DNA from: Syntrophomonadaceae bacterium
GTDB lineage: Bacteria > Bacillota_D > Dethiobacteria > DTU022 > UBA8154
NCBI GenBank assembly: GCA_007120815.1
Contig: SKMY01000195.1
Span: 1 to 5,025, forward strand
Reading direction: 5' to 3'
DNA: 5,025 nucleotides
Program-made: the position numbers and the translations under genes
Shown: in pieces, positions 1 through 5,025 of the stretch
Layout: every line of letters starts with the position of its first letter
Position numbering within the stretch: the stretch's first letter is position 1
The notes under the pieces: model-generated
Seen by the model: the letters and a program-made list of their open reading frames with translations, nothing else
Databases searched by the model: none
Told to the model about the DNA's origin: nothing

Positions 1-668
<668 letters not shown>

Positions 669-673
669 TTGTT

Positions 674-680
674 AGAAAGG
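674..680 (+). promoter_or_regulatory. Ribosome binding site of pheT, long spacing
   Basis: AGAAAGG lies in the 25-base gap between the pheS stop and the pheT ATG at 694. The spacing of 13 bases is longer than the usual 5-9, so pheT initiation may be somewhat weak, or may rely on ribosomes finishing pheS just upstream. The GGGCGG that follows is an alternative, poorer match that sits closer to the start. Confidence 0.55.
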
Positions 681-693
681 GCGGTTTTCTTTT

Positions 694-3105
694 ATGAAGG
701 TTCCATACAACTGGCTTAAAGACTATATTGACCTTACACAAACACCTGAAGAGGTTGCGGATTGTCTAACCATGGCGGGAGTTGAGGTGGGCGCCATTGA
801 GCTGTTTGCTCCCGTGGATGAAAACATTCTTGTAGGGCAAATTGATCATATTTCACCTCACCCATCATCGGAAAATCTGCAGGTTGTTGACGTGAACTGT
901 GGAGCTGATCGAAAACAAATCGTATGCGGCGCACGGAATATCCAGAAAATGGATTTTGTTGCCGTTGCCGTGACCGGGTCACGCTTGCCCAATGGTGAGG
1001 CAATCGAGGAAGTAGAAATCAAGGGTGTGAAATCCCAGGGGATGATTCTTTCTGCGCAAGAATTAGGCCTGGATATCGTCCAGCAGGAAACGGGTGTCAT
1101 AAAAATAGAGGAAAAATGCAGTATAGGTGATACCTTGTCGGATGTTTTGTTTCTCAACCAACCGGTGTTAGAACTAGACCTGACTCCTAACCGGGCGGAC
1201 TGCTTGGGCCTTTTGGGGGTAGCCAGGGAAGTGTCGGCGGTGATCGGGGGTACAGTAAAACATCCTGGCCTTAATTATATAGAAGACGGAGAAACGATTG
1301 CTGCAAAGGTAAAAATCCTGGAGCCCTCTCTCTGTTTTCGTTATACAGCCCGTGAGATGAAGGACATTAGAATCGCTCCATCCCCGTTAAATATACAATT
1401 AAAACTTCTTTCTGCTGGTATTCGTCCAATTAATAACATTGTTGATGCAACCAACTTCGTGATGTGGGAAACCGGGCAGCCCATGCATGCCTTTGACATG
1501 GATAAAGTTGAGGAGCAAACAATTCTAGTAAGAAGGGCCAAGAAGGGTGAAAAGCTTGTTACCCTTGACGGTGTTGAAAGACAATTGGATCCGAATGACC
1601 TGATTATTGCCGATTCAAATAACCCTATAGGATTGGCCGGGGTCATGGGTGGAGAAAACACAGAGATAACCGATGCAACCACGTATATGCTTCTGGAAGC
1701 TGCCAGCTTTGATCCTGAAAGTATCCGAAAAACAGCACGAAAGTTTAATTTACCTTCAGATGCTTCACAGCGCTTTGAAAAAGGCGTCGACAGGGATGGG
1801 ATTATTTATGCGCAAAACCGTGCTGTTCAGATCATGCAGCAGACTTCAGGCGGTACTATTTCAAAAGGATTGATTGATGAATACCCATGTCCCTGGCAAC
1901 CTGTGGTTATCAGGTTAGGTGGCGACGCAGTTGAGAAATACCTGGGTTACCCGGTGGATTCCGCTGAAGTTGTCAGCCTATTAGAGAAACTAGGATTGAA
2001 AACAACAATAGACTTGAATGGCACAATACAAGTAGGTGTGCCTTCCTTCCGCCAGGATATTACTCTGGACGTTGATTTGATTGAAGAGGTAGCCCGATTA
2101 AAAGGATATGATAAAATACCCACCACTTTACCTGAAGGCGTGATTACCGCTGGAAGGCCATCCGATCGAAAAAGAATACTTTCCAAAATTACCGATATAC
2201 TTGTATCCTGTGGCCTGCAGGAGATAATAACCTTTTCATTTATGAATCCCCGTATGTTTGATATGCTTAATATGGAACCCGAGGACCGCCGAAGAAATGC
2301 AGTCTATCTGAAAAATCCTTTGACAGAAGACCAGGAAATCATGCGAACAACCTTGCTCCCCAACCTGCTGCAAGTGCTGCAATACAATTATAACCGACAA
2401 TCTTATAATCAGTTCCTTTTCGAGCAGGGGGCTGTATATATTCCTTCTGAAAAGGATAACCTGCTTCCTGAAGAAAAAGAAATGCTTGCTATTGCCATGA
2501 CCGGTTATTCCCACCCGGAACACTGGCAGCATTCTGCCAGGGCCGTTGATTTTTATTATTTAAAAGGGATATTGGAAACCTTGGTTACACGCTTAGGAAT
2601 TACCCGTTATCATTGGGAACCGGTTCAAGTACCTTACCTTCATCCAACTCAAGGGGCAAAACTATTGGTTGGAGGCCAGGAGGTGGGTTTGTTAGGTGCT
2701 TTGCATCCACTTCTTCTTAATAAGTTCGAACTAAAACAAGACGTGTATCTTGCCGAGATGTCCTTATCACCGCTTTATGAATGTACAACGCTATCTCCAA
2801 CATTTAAAGCACTTCCCAGATATCCTGCTGTGTTGCGAGATGCTGCCTTTGTTGTACCTGAAACTGTTTCTTCGGCAGAACTGCTTCACTCAATCCAGCA
2901 AGAAGCGGGAGAATGGCTGGAAAAAGTGACATTGTTTGATGTTTACAAGGGACAGCAAATTCCGGATAGTCATGTAAGCCTGGCTTTTGCATTTGTTTTC
3001 CGGCACCCGCTTAGGACGCTAAAGGACCATGAAGTTGATGCTATAATGACGGATGTTGAAGCAGTGCTTCGTAAGAATTTCTCCGCTGCATTAAGAAAAC
3101 AATAG
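694..3105 (+). CDS. pheT: Phenylalanyl-tRNA synthetase beta subunit
   Basis: This is the beta subunit of phenylalanyl-tRNA synthetase, which binds tRNA and hydrolyses Tyr wrongly attached to tRNA-Phe. It is full length at 803 residues (the E. coli protein is 795). Domains in order: N-terminal segment plus EMAP-like tRNA-binding OB fold (about 40-150, starting near VGQIDHI); B3/B4 editing domain (about 205-385) with NNIVDATNFVMWETGQP at 247-263, His265, GLAGVMGG at 313-320, Glu335 and SDASQRFEKG at 355-364; B5 domain (about 403-470); core catalytic-like domain (about 475-690); C-terminal anticodon-binding FDX-ACB domain (about 708-801, starting near RYPAV). Asp455, Asp461, Glu464 and Glu465 reproduce the spacing of the magnesium ligands known in E. 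coli PheT. The MKVPYNWLKDYI beginning is the family's usual N terminus, which supports the ATG at 694. Nothing suggests damage or loss of editing. Confidence 0.98.
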   Translation: MKVPYNWLKDYIDLTQTPEEVADCLTMAGVEVGAIELFAPVDENILVGQIDHISPHPSSENLQVVDVNCGADRKQIVCGARNIQKMDFVAVAVTGSRLPNGEAIEEVEIKGVKSQGMILSAQELGLDIVQQETGVIKIEEKCSIGDTLSDVLFLNQPVLELDLTPNRADCLGLLGVAREVSAVIGGTVKHPGLNYIEDGETIAAKVKILEPSLCFRYTAREMKDIRIAPSPLNIQLKLLSAGIRPINNIVDATNFVMWETGQPMHAFDMDKVEEQTILVRRAKKGEKLVTLDGVERQLDPNDLIIADSNNPIGLAGVMGGENTEITDATTYMLLEAASFDPESIRKTARKFNLPSDASQRFEKGVDRDGIIYAQNRAVQIMQQTSGGTISKGLIDEYPCPWQPVVIRLGGDAVEKYLGYPVDSAEVVSLLEKLGLKTTIDLNGTIQVGVPSFRQDITLDVDLIEEVARLKGYDKIPTTLPEGVITAGRPSDRKRILSKITDILVSCGLQEIITFSFMNPRMFDMLNMEPEDRRRNAVYLKNPLTEDQEIMRTTLLPNLLQVLQYNYNRQSYNQFLFEQGAVYIPSEKDNLLPEEKEMLAIAMTGYSHPEHWQHSARAVDFYYLKGILETLVTRLGITRYHWEPVQVPYLHPTQGAKLLVGGQEVGLLGALHPLLLNKFELKQDVYLAEMSLSPLYECTTLSPTFKALPRYPAVLRDAAFVVPETVSSAELLHSIQQEAGEWLEKVTLFDVYKGQQIPDSHVSLAFAFVFRHPLRTLKDHEVDAIMTDVEAVLRKNFSAALRKQ

Positions 3106-3176
3106 AAGAAAATCCCGTAGAAGGAATTTCCCCATGTACCATCGAATAAAGTGATTAGTCGACAAATTAATTCAAC

Positions 3177-3207
3177 AATTTCCAACGCGACCTTACGATT
3201 GGAAATT
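3177..3207 (+). repeat. Perfect 9-bp inverted repeat upstream of zapA
   Basis: AATTTCCAA at 3177-3185 and TTGGAAATT at 3199-3207 are exact reverse complements separated by a 13-base loop. The stem ends 5 bases before the zapA ribosome binding site (GGAG, 3213-3216). The stem is AT-rich and is followed by CCGGCGG rather than a T-run, so transcription termination is unlikely. A modest effect on zapA translation or on mRNA stability is possible, but this is inference. Confidence 0.5.
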
Positions 3208-3212
3208 CCGGC

Positions 3213-3216
3213 GGAG
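3213..3216 (+). promoter_or_regulatory. Ribosome binding site deciding the zapA start
   Basis: The GGAG within GGCGGAG lies 5 bases before the ATG at 3222 and 8 bases before an in-frame GTG at 3225. The in-frame GTG at 3216 overlaps this site and so cannot use it. The ATG at 3222 is therefore the preferred start, with GTG 3225 as the alternative. Confidence 0.6.
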
Positions 3217-3221
3217 TGATA

Positions 3222-3503
3222 ATGGTGCCGAAGAATGACAATGCAAAAAAGCGAGTCATCGTGAAAATTATGGGGGCAGAGTATGTCTTGAAAAGCTCCA
3301 ATACCATTGAACACATGCTGGAAGTTGGTGAACATGTGAACATGTTAATGGAGGAGCTCGCTGAACAGCACCCGACAATGAGTATGCAAAAGATTGCCGT
3401 GCTTGCCTCGATGAATCTGGCCAGTGAACTTTTACTGCATAAAAACCAAAAGCGAAAAAACGTAAAAACTAACAAAAAAGCACAGAATAAATCAGGTGAG
3501 TAA
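3222..3503 (+). CDS. zapA: Cell division protein ZapA
   Basis: ZapA is a small cytoplasmic protein that binds FtsZ and promotes bundling of its filaments at the division ring. From the ATG at 3222 it has 93 residues; Firmicutes ZapA is usually about 85-90. The N-terminal KKRVIVKIMGAEYVLKS segment is the typical ZapA beta-strand head. It is followed by a helix (about 30-48, HMLEVGEHVNMLMEEL) and a second long helix (about 55-75, MSMQKIAVLASMNLASELL) that in the family forms a coiled-coil dimer. The last 18 or so residues are rich in Lys and Asn and look like a disordered basic tail. Position between pheT and a cvpA-family gene matches the family's common Firmicutes context. An in-frame GTG at 3216 would add two residues but overlaps the ribosome binding site. 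Confidence 0.9.
   Translation: MVPKNDNAKKRVIVKIMGAEYVLKSSNTIEHMLEVGEHVNMLMEELAEQHPTMSMQKIAVLASMNLASELLLHKNQKRKNVKTNKKAQNKSGE
3494..3499 (+). promoter_or_regulatory. Ribosome binding site of the cvpA-family gene, inside the zapA 3' end
   Basis: AGGTGA lies within the last codons of zapA, 9 bases before the ATG at 3509 and 6 before the GTG at 3506. Either start fits. The ATG is preferred because MNGLDYALAF matches the short N terminus usual for CvpA proteins. The placement suggests that zapA and the next gene are translated from one mRNA, perhaps coupled. Confidence 0.65.
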
Positions 3504-3508
3504 ATGTG

Positions 3509-4060
3509 ATGAATGGGCTAGATTATGCTCTTGCATTTATCTTTGTTTTCACTGTTTATAAAGGACTCAAGCAGGGCTTGGTTCAACAGGTCGTTGGGCT
3601 TGTCAATTTTTTTATTGCTTTTTATCTCGCGCTTTCTTTTAGTGAACAGGTCTTGGATATCATGGAAACGTACCTACACTTAAATATCGTCATTTCTGCT
3701 CTGGCAGAAAATGATGATACGCCTGTTTGGCTGGTTCAGGTGATATTAAATATTATTGCCTTTTTGGTGATTTTTGCTGTTGTTTCCTTTGTTCTCTATG
3801 TTGTAACTAAAAAACTAAAATTGGTTAACAGGATCCCACTTATCGGGCCGATAAACGCCCTTTCAGGCGGCTTATTTGGAACATTGAAGGGGATCCTGCT
3901 TGTATTTCTCGTAGTGGGTTTGCTAAGTTTGATTAAAACAGAGTTCTGGATGAATGCCCTTGAATCATCAGCCATTGTTTCATTGTCATATTATTATTTA
4001 ACGGCGGTATTTCATTTTATCGTAGGCTGTATCGTGGAAAGCTTGGGTATCCTGGTATAA
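3509..4060 (+). CDS. CvpA-family integral membrane protein
   Basis: This is a 183-residue membrane protein of the CvpA / colicin V production family, named for an E. coli gene needed for colicin V production; the biochemical role of the family is not settled. Hydrophobic segments fall at about 3-19, 24-44, 73-99 and 112-142, which is the four-helix pattern of the family. Family-like features include the early Asp5, the Gly19/Gly23/Gly30 pattern at the start of helix 2, and the GGLFGTLKGILLVFL segment (120-134) in helix 4. The C-terminal stretch (about 160-183, with FHFIVGCIVESLGILV at its end) is also hydrophobic and might re-enter the membrane. It starts 5 bases after the zapA stop. In B. 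subtilis the gene in this position is yshB. Family assignment is firm; function is unknown. Confidence 0.88.
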   Translation: MNGLDYALAFIFVFTVYKGLKQGLVQQVVGLVNFFIAFYLALSFSEQVLDIMETYLHLNIVISALAENDDTPVWLVQVILNIIAFLVIFAVVSFVLYVVTKKLKLVNRIPLIGPINALSGGLFGTLKGILLVFLVVGLLSLIKTEFWMNALESSAIVSLSYYYLTAVFHFIVGCIVESLGILV

Positions 4061-4083
4061 GTACTAGAAGAGGCATATAGGAG

Positions 4084-4113
4084 ATGAGAGAAAAGAGTGA
4101 GAAATCATCGTGA
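4084..4113 (+). CDS. Possible 9-codon minicistron (MREKSEKSS) overlapping the aag start
   Basis: An ATG at 4084, preceded by AGAAGAGG (4066-4073) at a spacing of 10 bases, opens a 9-codon frame ending in TGA at 4111-4113. That TGA overlaps the GTG start of the glycosylase gene (4110-4112) as GTGA. This arrangement would let ribosomes that finish the minicistron restart on aag. The ribosome binding site for this ATG is better than the one directly in front of the aag GTG. The frame is so short that it could arise by chance, and the peptide resembles nothing I recognise. Confidence 0.3.
   Translation: MREKSEKSS
4095..4101 (+). promoter_or_regulatory. Weak ribosome binding site for aag
   Basis: GAGTGAG lies 8 bases before the GTG start at 4110. 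It is an imperfect match to the anti-16S consensus. An in-frame TGA at 4098-4100 prevents any earlier start in this frame, so GTG 4110 is the first usable start codon. Confidence 0.5.
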
Positions 4114-4700
4114 ATTATAAGGTTCTGGATGACCGCTTTTATATAGCGGATGCAGTTTATGTAGCCAGGGCACTTTTAGGCAAAATATTAGTTCATTATT
4201 CAAATGAAGGAATTACCTCAGGTATTATTGTTGAAACGGAAGCTTACTCTAGCAGAAATGACCCGGCATGTCATGCTTTCAGGGGAAAAACAAAAAGAAA
4301 TGCTGTTATGTTCGGCCCGGCAGGAAGGGCCTATGTTTATTTTATTTATGGGAATCATTACTGCTTTAATGTGGTTACCAGTGAACCAGGCATTGCGGAG
4401 GCCGTCCTGATTCGAGGATTGGAACCATATGAAGGCATCCAACTTATGAAACTAAGAAGGGGAGACCATCATCCGCTTAATAACCTTACCAGCGGTCCTG
4501 GAAAGCTATGTGCTGCCATGAGTATAGGGATAAAGGAAAACGGCCTGGCTTTAACCAAGCCTCCACTTTATATTGCAGATGGAGTTTCTGTGGGAGCGGG
4601 TCAAGTTTGCTCATCCCGCCGGATTGGTATTTCTCAGGCTACAGAAAAGCAATGGCGGTTTTATATTAAACATAACCCCTTTGTTTCACGTTTGAGGTGA
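4110..4700 (+). CDS. aag: 3-methyladenine DNA glycosylase (AAG/MPG family), GTG start
   Basis: This is a monofunctional base-excision repair glycosylase that removes alkylated or deaminated purines such as 3-methyladenine and hypoxanthine, leaving an abasic site. Its 196 residues match the family's usual 190-210. By comparison with human AAG, the catalytic Glu is Glu44 in VETEAY (human Glu125), and the base-stacking residues are Tyr46 (127), His55 (136) and Tyr77 (159). The intercalating Tyr is Tyr80 (162), and Asn87 matches Asn169, which helps exclude guanine. The segments FGPAGRAYVYFIYG (68-81), LIRGLEPYEG and LTSGPGKLC are typical. Residue 82 is Asn where most relatives have Met. The GTG start is fixed by an in-frame stop at 4098, and the N terminus (VLDDRFYIADAVYVARALLGK) is typical. 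The gene lies between the cvpA-family gene and mutS2, with only 4 bases to mutS2. In B. subtilis polX occupies this place. Confidence 0.95.
   Translation: MNYKVLDDRFYIADAVYVARALLGKILVHYSNEGITSGIIVETEAYSSRNDPACHAFRGKTKRNAVMFGPAGRAYVYFIYGNHYCFNVVTSEPGIAEAVLIRGLEPYEGIQLMKLRRGDHHPLNNLTSGPGKLCAAMSIGIKENGLALTKPPLYIADGVSVGAGQVCSSRRIGISQATEKQWRFYIKHNPFVSRLR
4694..4700 (+). promoter_or_regulatory. Ribosome binding site of mutS2 overlapping the aag stop codon
   Basis: GAGGTGA is a strong match to the ribosome binding consensus and ends 4 bases before the ATG at 4705. Its last three bases are the TGA stop of aag. This ties translation of the two genes together on one mRNA and fixes the mutS2 start. Confidence 0.8.
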
Positions 4701-4704
4701 TTCA

Positions 4705-5025
4705 ATGCAGAATAATGCTGATAAAAAACTAGAGTTTCATAAAATTAGGGAGAAGCTGTGCCAGTATACCGCTACGCCTTTAGGGCATGAACTTGCTTCT
4801 GACCTGCAGTTTGAGCATGACTATGAATTGATCGTAGCGCTACAAAAAGAGACTTCTGAAGCAGTTAGCGTCATAAATAGCAACCGGATAACTATTTCTT
4901 CTTGTAAAGACATCCCAATTTACCTAAAAAAGGCCCAAAAGGGAATTCTTCTGACTCCCGAAGAAATTAGGGATGTAGGGAACTTTATAAAAACGATTAA
5001 CACATTAAAATCTTCTTTTGTTAAT
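4705..5025 (+). CDS. mutS2: MutS2-type protein, N-terminal part, 3' truncated by the window edge
   Basis: These 107 codons are the beginning of a MutS2-family protein; full-length members have about 780-800 residues. MutS2 is a MutS-like ATPase. Unlike MutS it lacks the mismatch-recognition domain; it is linked to suppression of recombination and, in B. subtilis, to rescue of collided ribosomes. The visible part matches the family's N-terminal helical region: LEFHKIREKL (9-18), TPLGHELA (24-31), ETSEAV (49-54) and the KDIPIYLKKAQKGILLTPEE segment (68-87). The ATPase core, clamp and C-terminal Smr nuclease-like domain are outside the window, so their integrity cannot be judged, and a related MutS-like paralogue is not fully excluded. 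The start at 4705 is supported by GAGGTGA just upstream. Position downstream of zapA and cvpA agrees with the mutS2 context in Firmicutes. Confidence 0.88.
   Translation, partial: MQNNADKKLEFHKIREKLCQYTATPLGHELASDLQFEHDYELIVALQKETSEAVSVINSNRITISSCKDIPIYLKKAQKGILLTPEEIRDVGNFIKTINTLKSSFVN

Larger units (their letters stand above)
3106..3221 (+). other. pheT-zapA intergenic region with inverted repeats
   Basis: These 116 bases hold no convincing gene; in Bacillus subtilis this interval carries rnhC. Three related 9-base arms are present: GGAATTTCC (3123-3131), AATTTCCAA (3177-3185) and TTGGAAATTCC (3199-3209). The third is complementary to each of the first two, so only one pairing can form at a time. 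No T-run follows, so this is not a standard terminator. A TCGACA near 3159 resembles a -35 box, but I find no matching -10 at a suitable distance. The interval also contains a possible 6-codon ORF at 3134-3154. Confidence 0.5.

Noticed and set aside
3159..3187. A sigma-A-type promoter for zapA using TCGACA as the -35 box
   Set aside because: The bases 16-18 positions downstream (around 3181-3188) give no TATAAT-like hexamer.
3177..3207. Reading the inverted repeat as a rho-independent terminator after pheT
   Set aside because: The stem is AT-rich, the loop is 13 bases, and no T-run follows; the next bases are CCGGCGG and then the zapA start.
2970..3335. A minus-strand open frame of 121 codons spanning the pheT-zapA gap
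   Set aside because: It overlaps both pheT and zapA in antisense, its translation is Cys/Phe/Ile-rich without a family pattern, and no ribosome binding site or promoter supports it.

Overview
This window looks like a chromosomal housekeeping segment from a low-to-moderate GC, Firmicutes-type bacterium, most likely a clostridial or Peptococcaceae-like lineage. That guess rests on gene order (pheS-pheT followed by zapA, a cvpA-family gene and mutS2, an arrangement familiar from Bacillus and Clostridia), on strong AGG/GAG-type ribosome binding sites, and on mixed codon use. The species cannot be named from the sequence alone.

Layout, all on the + strand: (1) the C-terminal two thirds of pheS, cut by the left edge (1-668); (2) full-length pheT (694-3105); (3) a gap of 116 bases with no convincing gene but with inverted repeats just upstream of the next ribosome binding site; (4) zapA (3222-3503); (5) a cvpA-family membrane protein gene (3509-4060), 5 bases after zapA; (6) a gap of 49 bases containing a possible 9-codon minicistron; (7) an AAG/MPG-type 3-methyladenine DNA glycosylase gene (4110-4700); (8) the first 107 codons of a mutS2-type gene (4705-5025), cut by the right edge.

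PheS and PheT form the alpha2beta2 phenylalanyl-tRNA synthetase. ZapA is an FtsZ-ring accessory protein, CvpA a small membrane protein, and AAG and MutS2 both act on DNA. No rho-independent terminator or strong internal promoter is visible, and the tight spacing from zapA to cvpA and from aag to mutS2 suggests polycistronic transcription.

No clearly new biological system is visible. The most notable points are the repair gene aag in the interval where Bacillus subtilis carries polX, with rnhC also absent between pheT and zapA; a minicistron that overlaps the aag start as GTGA; and mutually exclusive hairpins in front of zapA.
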